From the NCBI GenBank assembly GCA_966212235.1, contig CBIHPP010000004.1, positions 310,001 to 374,000 on the forward strand: a stretch of DNA of 64,000 nt, in the 5' to 3' direction. Shown one piece after another: positions 7,646-16,089 of this stretch. Positions within the stretch are counted from its first letter, which is position 1; each line of letters opens with the position of its first letter. The notes below the pieces were generated by a model. It did not search any database. It was not told the origin of the DNA and saw nothing but the letters and a program-made list of their open reading frames with translations. Source of the DNA: Niastella sp966212235. GTDB taxonomy: Bacteria > Bacteroidota > Bacteroidia > Chitinophagales > Chitinophagaceae. A program made the translations under genes and the position numbers.

Positions 7646-10513
7646 ATGAAAATCTTGAGAATTCTTGAAGCGTATGACACGTCTTTGCTTGACCAAATCT
7701 CTTCTGACAAAATAGACGAAGCAATTACACTGAGATTACCCCAACCGGTCATTATACAGGAAATCATATCTGCATTGAGTTCTCAATCATATATTTCGGG
7801 TAAAGTTGTTTATAGCAAACCTCCTACTTTTGCAATTTTGAACCTGATTCTCCAGTCTCCCGATTTCACGGTTGATATAGACGGTTTTAGGGAAAAAGTT
7901 TTGAGCTATGTTAGAGACCTCTCACTAAAGGCATCTCAAAAAAAGGCCACGCAAGATAAGAATCCTCAACTTTACATTAAGGTTTTAAAAAGAGCATGGG
8001 AAAGCGATGGAATAATAGATAAGAATGAAGCTAATATACTTGAATTAGTTAAGCAAGAATTAGGCATTTGGGATCGAGAACATTTCATTCTGATGCATGA
8101 TGATTCAATTATTAATTTATGGAATATTGAAACAGAATATCACCAGGTCAGAAATTATCTGCTTACAACAGGAATTATACTCACGGCTGATAGTAAATAT
8201 CTTATTGCAGATGAAGTTGCAGTTCAAATAAGAAAGGCATTTGGAATTGAAATCATGGACGATTCTTATCAAAGGCTTCTTGGCAGTTTGAACAAAGAAG
8301 ATCTGGCCTTAATACTTGAGTTTTATAGACTAAACGTTAGTGGTTCAAAGGATGCTTTGATTGATCGCCTGTTAAATAGTTTGATTCCTCCGGCTGAAGT
8401 CTTGGGATTATTACATCTGGAAAGTTTGCGTGAACTTTGCAGGCGGAAGAATATTCAAATTAGTGGTGCGAAAAATACGGTGATTGCTAATATTATCCAG
8501 TTTTTTGATGATGATATGGATCTGCATACCGAACAAGCCCAATCGGATGAATCTATATCTCCTCCGCAACCCGAGTTGCGTGAAATGAATCCCGAAACGT
8601 ATAGTAAAATTCTGATGAATCTTACAGGGCAACAATTGTACGATATTCTTCATCAGGCTTCTTTCATGACCAGTGGAACCAAGGAAGAAAAGGTAAAGCG
8701 CATTTTAGACAGTTATTTATCTGAAAGGTCAGTCTTCAATCACCTTCGGAAAGAAGATATTGTTCAGTTATGTCGCCGATTTGCACTTCCTTTATCGGGA
8801 TCGAAACAGGAGTTAGTAGATCGAATTTTAGATTATAATCCACCACCGGCTGTTCCACTTGCTTCAGAAACTGAGCAACTACCTGCTCTCTCCAATAATA
8901 TTCCCGTTATTGACAGTTCCGAAGAGAAGATACAGATAGCAATTGAACCCGTTAGTGTTCCAGCCAATTGGGACGAGATTAATTCTGCGTATGCGGAATT
9001 GCAATACGATGAAAAGATCATTTTAGCCATTCTAAAAGAGGCAAAATCTGTTACGGAACAGGATATTGAGCGTATTGTGTTGAAATATAAACTGGGTTGG
9101 TTTCTTCACAAAGCTCATATGGCAGAGTTAATGGCTAAGTTGAAAAGAGATAATAAATCTTGTATTCAAATAAAAAGTTTACAGAATACTAATATTTACC
9201 AATGGACGGCTCATGAAAATATCGACGAACAAATTCTTCAGAAAAAATCTGCCCGGGATATCATTGATGCACTTCGGCATGGAGTAGTGCCGCGTAATAA
9301 TCTTAGTTTATTAATGGTAGGTCAACAAACCGCACGTAAACATCTTTCTGAAATTTTACAGGAAGTCAATTCTCATAAGTCTCATTTTAAGTTTATAAGA
9401 GGACAGTACGGTTCTGGCAAAACATTCCTTTGTTCATGGTTAAAGGAATATGCATTGAATAATGAATTTGCTGTTTCTTTTATGAACATTAGCCATGACC
9501 AACCATTGTCTGACTTGCCAATTTTCTTTTCCGGAATGATAAATGGGTTACGCACCCCAGAAAAAACTGACTCAAGCGCATTAGTGGACATTCTTGAGTC
9601 GTGGCTGCTAAACATTCATAACAAGACCGCCAAAATGGAAGGTATTGATATCAACCGAAACGGCGGTCAACAGGAATTAAGTAAGATCGTTCAAAAATCA
9701 ATTGAGGTTGATTTGGCTCATTTAAATGATATTGAGCCGGGTTTTTCACAAGCCTTAAGGGCCTTTTATGAAGGCAAAGTTCAAGGAGATAGAGAACTTG
9801 TTTCCAATGCTGTTGCGTGGATTACGGGTAGTAGATCGCTTTCCAGTCAGGCATTAAGGGACATTGGTGTAAAGGGCTATCTTGAATCCAATAATGTATT
9901 TTCAAGAATGCGTGCCATTCTGGAAATTATCAATGGTGCCCGTTATAAAGGATTACTTCTGGCGGTGGATGAGCTGGAACTGGTTCGCAAGTTCCCTCAT
10001 GCACGACAACGAGAGCAAGCCCTTGAGACTTTGAGGTTATTAATTGATGAATCTGGGAAAAATGCACTTCCCGGATGTTTGATCATTTTTACCGGGACTG
10101 ATGAATTTTTTGAAGATGAGCGTTATGGGTTAAGAAGCTATGAAGCGCTTGCGGAACGAGTAATGACGCCGTTTACACACGAAAGTTTGATAAGTGTAAG
10201 ACAGCCAATAATTAGTCTCGAATCGTTAGACAGGGAAAGACTGGGACATGTAATTTTTAAAATACGTGACCTGTATGGCATTGCTTATAGTTGCGATTCC
10301 TTACAATTTGCGCCGGATGAAGACATTTCCAGACTCATTGAAGAATGGACAATATTTGGCGAAGAAAGTATTGATCGGAAGCCTCGACCAATTTTAAGGG
10401 AATTTATTCAAATGCTGGACCTATGTGAAGAGAACAAAGGCGTGAACTTAGGTCAGTTTGTAAAAAAGCCCAAGTTGGAAGAATCTATAAGTCCTTCGCT
10501 TAATGTAAACTAA
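7646..10513 (+). CDS. Fused TerB-like/SAP/BrxD-type ATPase, putative phage-defence protein
   Basis: A 955-residue multidomain protein. Residues about 105-145 carry a TerB-like signature (RAWESDGIIDKNEANILELVKQELG). Four SAP-like DNA-binding motifs follow near 215-245, 255-287, 328-357 and 368-397 (SGSKDALIDRLL, SGAKNTVIANII, SGTKEEKVKRIL, SGSKQELVDRIL). The C-terminal half is a P-loop ATPase of the BREX BrxD/DUF2791 type: IIDALRHGVVPRNN, Walker A GQYGSGKT 586-593, Walker B LLLAVDELE near 770-778, and a sensor-like FTGTDEFFEDE at 815-825. From memory, the Shango defence system has a separate TerB protein, an ATPase and a helicase; here the first two would be fused and the helicase follows 7 bp downstream. 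Defence function is inferred from family and context. Base composition is more AT-rich than in the flanking genes, suggesting transfer. Confidence 0.75.
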   Translation: MKILRILEAYDTSLLDQISSDKIDEAITLRLPQPVIIQEIISALSSQSYISGKVVYSKPPTFAILNLILQSPDFTVDIDGFREKVLSYVRDLSLKASQKKATQDKNPQLYIKVLKRAWESDGIIDKNEANILELVKQELGIWDREHFILMHDDSIINLWNIETEYHQVRNYLLTTGIILTADSKYLIADEVAVQIRKAFGIEIMDDSYQRLLGSLNKEDLALILEFYRLNVSGSKDALIDRLLNSLIPPAEVLGLLHLESLRELCRRKNIQISGAKNTVIANIIQFFDDDMDLHTEQAQSDESISPPQPELREMNPETYSKILMNLTGQQLYDILHQASFMTSGTKEEKVKRILDSYLSERSVFNHLRKEDIVQLCRRFALPLSGSKQELVDRILDYNPPPAVPLASETEQLPALSNNIPVIDSSEEKIQIAIEPVSVPANWDEINSAYAELQYDEKIILAILKEAKSVTEQDIERIVLKYKLGWFLHKAHMAELMAKLKRDNKSCIQIKSLQNTNIYQWTAHENIDEQILQKKSARDIIDALRHGVVPRNNLSLLMVGQQTARKHLSEILQEVNSHKSHFKFIRGQYGSGKTFLCSWLKEYALNNEFAVSFMNISHDQPLSDLPIFFSGMINGLRTPEKTDSSALVDILESWLLNIHNKTAKMEGIDINRNGGQQELSKIVQKSIEVDLAHLNDIEPGFSQALRAFYEGKVQGDRELVSNAVAWITGSRSLSSQALRDIGVKGYLESNNVFSRMRAILEIINGARYKGLLLAVDELELVRKFPHARQREQALETLRLLIDESGKNALPGCLIIFTGTDEFFEDERYGLRSYEALAERVMTPFTHESLISVRQPIISLESLDRERLGHVIFKIRDLYGIAYSCDSLQFAPDEDISRLIEEWTIFGEESIDRKPRPILREFIQMLDLCEENKGVNLGQFVKKPKLEESISPSLNVN

Positions 10514-10520
10514 ATGCAGT

Positions 10521-12674
10521 ATGTCGCTAAATAAATTAGATCCAAGGCTCCGCGATTATGTTAAAGATAAAAAATGGAATGATTTAACCCCTATTCAAAA
10601 GGAAGCGTTTGACCCAATATACCAAGGTGAAAGTTGTATTATTGAGGCTCCGACTTCAGGAGGCAAAACGGAGGCTGTAGTTTTTCCATTATTAACTAGA
10701 ATTGCGCTTTCTAAGACGAAAGGATTTAAAGTTTTGTACATAGCACCGTTAAAAGCCTTATTAAACGATTTGGCGCTCAGGATTATCCCTTATGCAAAAA
10801 AGTGTGACAAAGGCGCGTTTAAGTGGCACGGCGATGTAAGTCAGGGAGATAAGGTGCAGCAAATGCTATTTCCATCTGATATCTTGCTTACAACCCCTGA
10901 GTCAATAGAGGCTATTTTGCTTCGAAAATCCAATTGGGTGGATGTATTTCAAAATCTTGAAACGATTGTAATTGATGAAGCGCATTATTTTGCGCTTACG
11001 GAAAGAGGGGCGCATTTAGTAGCTCTACTTGAAAGAATTGAGGCGGGAATAAATAAATCCCCCCAGCGGATTGCAGTTTCAGCAACTGTTGGAAATCCGT
11101 TGGACCTTTTAAAGTGGTTAATGTCAAATAGGCCTGGAGGCACGATAATCAGGCAACTAAATAAAGTAGAAAAGGAGAAAGATTATCTAATTAGCTTTAT
11201 TAATTCAGAGAACAACTGGCTTCATGACACCTTGTATCGGCTTCTTTTAAATAAGAAGTCAATCGTCTTTGAACGTTCGCGTACAGCCACTGAAGATACG
11301 GCTACAAAAATAAATGAACGAAATGCCACCCATAAAACGAGGGTTAGTTTGATAGTAAAAACGCACCATTCATCGGTTAGTAAGAGGTTGAGGGAAGAGG
11401 CTGAGTCATCAATAAAAAAAACCTCCGAAGGATCACTAGATGCGATTATAAGTACCTCTACTCTGGAGCTCGGAATAGATATTGGCGATCTTGAGCAGGT
11501 AATTCAAATAGAAGGATTGAATAGTTCAAGTTCTTTTCTTCAACGAGTCGGCAGAACGGGAAGAAGAGAAGGTAAAAGTCAGTTTTTTCGTGGATTATGC
11601 TTTGATCCGGATGAAATGATACTGCTGGCTGGTTGTGTGAGTTTAGGACTTAAACATGTTTCTGAGTCTATATTATTTCCCCATCGGGCTTTTCATATCC
11701 TTGCTCATCAAATTATTTGTCTTTGTCTTCAAATGCGGGGTGCTGACTCGGATCAAATTTGGCAGATTTTATCGAAAGCATCTTGCTTCTCCAAAGTTAC
11801 GAGGCACGAATTTGATACAATGGTTCATCATATGATCCAGGAAGATTATTTAAGACTTGTAGAGCACAATATTTTAATACCTGGTAGTGAAACGGAAAAT
11901 GATTTCCTTAGAGCAAATTGGAAAAGATTGTTTGCAGTATTTGACACAGGGCCCATGTACGATGTAGTAGACGGTAAAAAGATTATAGGAACATTGGATT
12001 CGGGATTCGCCAGAGAGCAGGAGCTACCGTTTGTGTTCGTGTTGGGTGGTCTGGAATGGAATACGATCAAACTTGATCATGAAACGCAGCAGGTCTTAGT
12101 TAAAAAGAATGAAACAGGCATTGCTCCTAAGTGGAAAACGATCGGCAACTTTGATGTGCCTTTTGAATTATCGCAAGAGATAGGAAAGCTGTTGACAAGT
12201 AACAAAGTACCCGAGTTCCTGGATCCATCAGCTCAAATTGAATTAAGAAGGCAGCAAAATATGCATTGTAATCTAGACTGGGACGATAATAAATGGGTTA
12301 TCGATTCTTCCGATGATGAGATCTCGCAGATATACTTATGGACTTTTTCAGGACATAAGATAAACCGTGCCCTTGCAAAAATTTTTGAAGTAGAATTTAA
12401 CATCAAGACATATTATGACCATTTAAAGATAATTGTTAATATAAAAGATGATCTACAGAAATCAAAGGGAAATTTTTGTGAATTCTTTACATCATTGCAA
12501 TCACGATCAGAGAGTAGTCTGGAAAAATTGTTAGAGGATAATACTAAATGCAAATGGTTCTCTAAATTTTCAGAATGTCTGCCTGAGTCATTGGCTATTA
12601 AAACTATTTGCGAAAAAGGGATGGACTTGTCTGGTCTAATACGCGAATTGAATAGGGTTACGGTAGTTGCTTAA
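10521..12674 (+). CDS. DEAD/DEAH-box helicase, Lhr-like/BrxHI-like (SngC-like)
   Basis: A 717-residue superfamily 2 helicase. Visible motifs are Q-like TPIQKEAF (about 23-30), Walker A APTSGGKT (43-50), Ia APLKAL (75-80), Ib TTPES, DEAH (152-155), SAT (187-189), the STSTLELGID segment (311-320) and motif VI QRVGRTGR (341-348). Sequence after motif VI has no recognised catalytic domain. The Lhr-like core and position directly after a BrxD-type ATPase (7 bp) match the brxD-brxHI pairing and the ATPase-helicase part of Shango. The two genes almost certainly form one transcript. No PglZ, BrxC, methylase or nuclease gene is nearby, so this is not a complete BREX locus. The stop at 12674 faces a convergent frameshifted gene. 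Confidence 0.85.
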   Translation: MSLNKLDPRLRDYVKDKKWNDLTPIQKEAFDPIYQGESCIIEAPTSGGKTEAVVFPLLTRIALSKTKGFKVLYIAPLKALLNDLALRIIPYAKKCDKGAFKWHGDVSQGDKVQQMLFPSDILLTTPESIEAILLRKSNWVDVFQNLETIVIDEAHYFALTERGAHLVALLERIEAGINKSPQRIAVSATVGNPLDLLKWLMSNRPGGTIIRQLNKVEKEKDYLISFINSENNWLHDTLYRLLLNKKSIVFERSRTATEDTATKINERNATHKTRVSLIVKTHHSSVSKRLREEAESSIKKTSEGSLDAIISTSTLELGIDIGDLEQVIQIEGLNSSSSFLQRVGRTGRREGKSQFFRGLCFDPDEMILLAGCVSLGLKHVSESILFPHRAFHILAHQIICLCLQMRGADSDQIWQILSKASCFSKVTRHEFDTMVHHMIQEDYLRLVEHNILIPGSETENDFLRANWKRLFAVFDTGPMYDVVDGKKIIGTLDSGFAREQELPFVFVLGGLEWNTIKLDHETQQVLVKKNETGIAPKWKTIGNFDVPFELSQEIGKLLTSNKVPEFLDPSAQIELRRQQNMHCNLDWDDNKWVIDSSDDEISQIYLWTFSGHKINRALAKIFEVEFNIKTYYDHLKIIVNIKDDLQKSKGNFCEFFTSLQSRSESSLEKLLEDNTKCKWFSKFSECLPESLAIKTICEKGMDLSGLIRELNRVTVVA

Positions 12675-12715
12675 GCTTATTAAGAACAAATTAATAATAT
12701 TGCCCTTATTTAATC

Positions 12716-13127
12716 TCACCGATTATTAAAATACAATACTAAAAAATCATCCAAACTCTCAGCTACCGCTGGTTTTCCCAAAGTTTCGCTCATAGCTACC
12801 GGCAGATGAGATTCTGTTGCAGGGTTTACTATAATGGGCTGTTTACCATCCGGTTCAAAAAACACAAAATTACCCAATAACATCACTTTATAGAGGCATT
12901 CCCCCCAATTGTCTACAATAACAAGGTCTACTGACCATAAAGTGATCCACAGTCTCATCATTTGTGTCAATGTAAATAGTACAGCTGTTTTCTTCGTCAA
13001 ACTGCAATTCGATATATGTATCATCTTTTGAGATGGTATATTCCCTAAATATTGATACTATACTTTCTGTAGGAATAGACTGAGAATCCTGGCGTAAGTG
13101 TGCTTGTAAAAAATATTCGTACGACAT
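12716..13127 (-). pseudogene. Small protein of unknown function, interrupted by a frameshift
   Basis: Reading from the ATG at 13127, the frame gives MSYEYFLQAHLRQDSQ... through DETVDHFMVSR and then hits a stop at 12888 after an unlikely tail. Shifting frame near 12930 lets translation continue as VIVDNWGECLYKVMLLGN... to LDDFLVLYFNNR and a stop at 12716, for about 130 residues in total. The two halves overlap around 12920-12960, where composition switches smoothly from one frame to the other, as expected for a single-base indel. I do not recognise the family. It may be a decayed gene, a programmed frameshift or a sequencing error. It lies between the defence helicase and a Fic gene. Confidence 0.6.
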
Positions 13128-13153
13128 TTTTATATAATTGGCGCTTGAAAATG

Positions 13154-13948
13154 CTATCCCTGCCCTTTCATAAACCCCAACTTCTCCTCCAAACTCTCAA
13201 TCAATCTGTCAGCCATAAAATCCAGCATCGAATTTATATCATTATCCGAAAGCTCAAATCGCTTCAAATAGTCATCTTTATTAATTTCTTTTATTATAAT
13301 AGGAGAATATCCATTTTTCAGTAAAATGAGATTAAGAAATATCCTACCAATCCGGCCATTACCATCACTAAATGGATGTATTATATTTAAAAACTGTTGA
13401 TGAAAATAGGTAGCAGTGGTCAGAGGATGTCTATTAGTATCTTTTGTATCTACATTTTTTAAGGATTCGTTGGTATCATACACTAATTCTTCCATTGCTT
13501 TTGCAACTTTGTCAGGCAACAGATAAGAATGAATTTTCCCGGTAGTTCGCACTGTCATATTCTCAAATGACTTGTATTGACCTGGACTATATAATCCATC
13601 ATCAGCCCATTGAACGCTATCCTTTATTAACTCCCGATGCATTTCTTTAATATTCTCTTCGGAAATTTCCTCCGACCGGTAGTTAATAAAAATGCTATCA
13701 AGTATCTTATAATGATTGATCATATCTAACACTTCACCTACCGTTGCATTCTTTGGAGTTACAAAATCCTGAAGTAATTTAATCGTCTGTTCGTAAGTGA
13801 GCGTATTCCCTTCTAACTTATTTGAAGTATAGGTAAACTCAATTTCTACTTTTTTAATAAATGCATCATCCCAATCCTTTCCAGGCTTCAATTCTTCTAT
13901 CTTACTTTTAAGCGAATCAATTATTTTAAGTTTTTCAGTAATGCTCAT
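13154..13948 (-). CDS. Fic/DOC family protein (AMPylator-type, class II)
   Basis: A 264-residue Fido-domain protein. The complete catalytic motif HPFSDGNGR is at about residues 191-199, so nucleotidyl transfer (typically AMPylation of a target hydroxyl) is plausible. An N-terminal inhibitory motif (S/T)xxxE(G/N) is visible as SNKLEG around residues 42-47, placing it in class II, where this helix blocks ATP binding until relieved. The ATG at 13948 is preferred; the frame extends to a TTG at 13957. The gene is AT-rich like the defence block and sits 26 bp downstream of nothing co-directional except the frameshifted gene that follows it, with which it may be co-transcribed. The target is unknown. 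Confidence 0.88.
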   Translation of the reverse strand: MSITEKLKIIDSLKSKIEELKPGKDWDDAFIKKVEIEFTYTSNKLEGNTLTYEQTIKLLQDFVTPKNATVGEVLDMINHYKILDSIFINYRSEEISEENIKEMHRELIKDSVQWADDGLYSPGQYKSFENMTVRTTGKIHSYLLPDKVAKAMEELVYDTNESLKNVDTKDTNRHPLTTATYFHQQFLNIIHPFSDGNGRIGRIFLNLILLKNGYSPIIIKEINKDDYLKRFELSDNDINSMLDFMADRLIESLEEKLGFMKGQG

Positions 13949-14129
13949 TGTTTCCAATCTATTTCATAATCAAATCCTCTCATTCATAATTGAATTACTG
14001 GTAACATCTCGAAGTTCTATCTATACAAATGTAATCAATTCAAACTTTTTTGAAACCCAAATACCAAATAGAAAAAAAGCACCAAACCCAATAGTTTGTG
14101 ATGCCTTTTCATTTGAGTAATCCCCTCAC

Positions 14130-15122
14130 CTACCGATCCAAATGCCCCATAAACTTTTCAGGATAACGTGTGCCTGCAACAATTCCGGCGGGCATAATAG
14201 CTTCAATGCTTTGTAAGTCCTCCCTGGTTAGTTGTACATTTTCAGCTGCAATGTTTTGTTCAAGATGTTTGATTTGTTTGGTGCCTGGGATCGTAATGAT
14301 ATCTTCTCCCTGGGCGAGTACCCAGGCAATCGCTAACTGTGATGGACTGCAGCCTTTTCCGGCAGCCAACATTTTTACCTTTTCTACCAGCTCGAGATTC
14401 CTGTAAAAATTATCGCCCTGAAAGCGTGGCATGTTGACGCGGTTGTCTTTGATATCTTCCGGCGTTTTATATTCACCGCTTAAAAAACCCCGGCTTAGTG
14501 GTGAATAGGCGACCAGACCAATCCCGAGTTCGCGAATCGTTGGTAGAACGCCTGCTTCAATATCTCTGCTCCATAACGAATATTCTATCTGTAATGCGAT
14601 TACGGGATGTACAGCAGCAGCCCTGCGGATCGTTGCTGCCGATGCTTCCGACAAACCAATGTAACGAATAACACCTTTTTGCACGAGGTCCGCCAGTGCT
14701 CCCATTGTTTCCTCGATGGGAATGTTGGGATCTACTCTTGCCGGGGTATAAAGATCAATGTAATCCGTTTTGAGGCGCTGCAGGCTGTAGAGAACGGCAT
14801 TGCGGATATAGTCTGGATGTGCATTTACGGGTCCGACACCCATAGATTTGTTAGGACCAGGTGCAAGGAACAGACCCGTTTTTACAGAGAGGAAGGCTTT
14901 GTCGCGCTTGCCTTTGATGGCCTGGCCAATCAATTCTTCATTGTGGCCAGTTCGGTAAAAATCAGCCGTATCTAAAAAGTTGTGTCCCAGTTCCAGGGCT
15001 CTTTCAATGGTGGCAATAGATACTGCATCATCGCTTTGTCCGTAGATGCCCGACATTCCCATACATCCTAAACCTATGGCCGATATAAGTGGGCCGTTTG
15101 CTCCTAATTTTCTGTTCTTCAT
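14130..15122 (-). CDS. Aldo/keto reductase, copy 1
   Basis: A 330-residue TIM-barrel NADPH oxidoreductase of the aldo/keto reductase superfamily: GLGCMGMSGIYG at the start, FLDTADFYRTGHNEELIG with catalytic Asp and Tyr, LSVKTG with the Lys, and YIGLSEAS later. At the place of the usual catalytic His the sequence reads YTPARVDP, with Ala, as in a known AKR subset. The ATG at 15122 (MKNRKLG) matches the start of the second copy at 31529; a longer open frame to 15179 is ignored. It follows an AraC regulator in the same direction (63 bp). The pair is duplicated at 30537-32453. The substrate is unknown. Confidence 0.88.
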   Translation of the reverse strand: MKNRKLGANGPLISAIGLGCMGMSGIYGQSDDAVSIATIERALELGHNFLDTADFYRTGHNEELIGQAIKGKRDKAFLSVKTGLFLAPGPNKSMGVGPVNAHPDYIRNAVLYSLQRLKTDYIDLYTPARVDPNIPIEETMGALADLVQKGVIRYIGLSEASAATIRRAAAVHPVIALQIEYSLWSRDIEAGVLPTIRELGIGLVAYSPLSRGFLSGEYKTPEDIKDNRVNMPRFQGDNFYRNLELVEKVKMLAAGKGCSPSQLAIAWVLAQGEDIITIPGTKQIKHLEQNIAAENVQLTREDLQSIEAIMPAGIVAGTRYPEKFMGHLDR

Positions 15123-15185
15123 TCGTGTTCTTTTTATTTGAACGAAGATCCTGCGAACATCAAAAAAGGGGCCGGACAAAACATA

Positions 15186-16046
15186 TTAATTCCCTGACAA
15201 ATCCTGAATGAACGTGGCTATGGTTTTGCCAGTTACTTTTTTAAATAATCGGGAGAAGTATTCCGGGTCATTGAAGCCTAACTCATAGGCGAGCTCCTTG
15301 ATCGATGAACTCTCCCCATAGTAAAGTCGGCGTTTTGCTTCCAGCATGAGCCGGTTGGTAATAAATTCTTTAGGGGAAAGCCCGGCATAGTGTTTAACGA
15401 TGTTGTATAGGCTATTGGTGTTCATGGCGAGTTTCTCAGCAATTTCTTTGACCGGTTGGTGATCGGTTAGGTTGTTTTCTACAAGGTGTTTGAAACGGAT
15501 GTATTTGCCGAGTTTGTTGTCTGCCGGATTTTTGTCATTGGAAAAATAAGCGGCATTGATCTCTGTTAACAGGCTGTTGAGATGTGCGAGGATGAGCTCG
15601 GGATCGGTATCCATTACGCTTAATAATTCCTGTAGTATTTCGAAGATGGATTTTAATCTTACAGCGGCGGATGCCGTAAATTGAATTTTTTGATTATTGA
15701 AAGGGTTGATGAGAAAGGGATATTGTTTTGGCAAAAGGGAAAGACAATTTTCATCAAAACCCAATTTGAAATAGTTGATGCCCTGCTTGGTGGTTGGAAG
15801 CTGATGAATTTGATGTGGAAGAATGAAGAGCAACTCGTTGTTTTTAATATCGAATTGCTGAAGGTCCACGCCATGATGCGCAAGGCCTTCTATCATAAAG
15901 AGTAAAAAGTAATGGGGTTTGCGGTGGGCAGGTCCATAGATCTCGCCGATTTTCGCAGAGACATGACCAAAGGTTGGGGAGATAATACGTATGGCGAGTT
16001 TGTTGTTTTGTTTATAGGCATTAAGAAATGATTCGATGGTTTCCAT
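15186..16046 (-). CDS. AraC-family transcriptional regulator, copy 1
   Basis: A 286-residue regulator with an N-terminal cupin-like effector domain (PHYFLLFMIEGLAHHGVDLQ, LLFILPHQIHQLPTT) and a C-terminal AraC/XylS double HTH from about 185. The second HTH carries IKELAYELGFNDPEYFSRLFKKVTG, the family signature. It reads into the aldo/keto reductase gene downstream and probably controls it. By my alignment it differs from the second copy (31593-32453) at about 26 of 286 residues, that is about 91% identity. It is 43 bp from the M1 peptidase stop. Confidence 0.9.
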   Translation of the reverse strand: METIESFLNAYKQNNKLAIRIISPTFGHVSAKIGEIYGPAHRKPHYFLLFMIEGLAHHGVDLQQFDIKNNELLFILPHQIHQLPTTKQGINYFKLGFDENCLSLLPKQYPFLINPFNNQKIQFTASAAVRLKSIFEILQELLSVMDTDPELILAHLNSLLTEINAAYFSNDKNPADNKLGKYIRFKHLVENNLTDHQPVKEIAEKLAMNTNSLYNIVKHYAGLSPKEFITNRLMLEAKRRLYYGESSSIKELAYELGFNDPEYFSRLFKKVTGKTIATFIQDLSGN

Positions 16047-16089
16047 TGATTAAAACTAAACTTAATCCAGAAAAAGTAACTTTTTATTC

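Noticed and set aside
7646..12674. Complete BREX locus
   Set aside because: No PglZ, BrxC, PglX or BrxL-like gene lies within the window.
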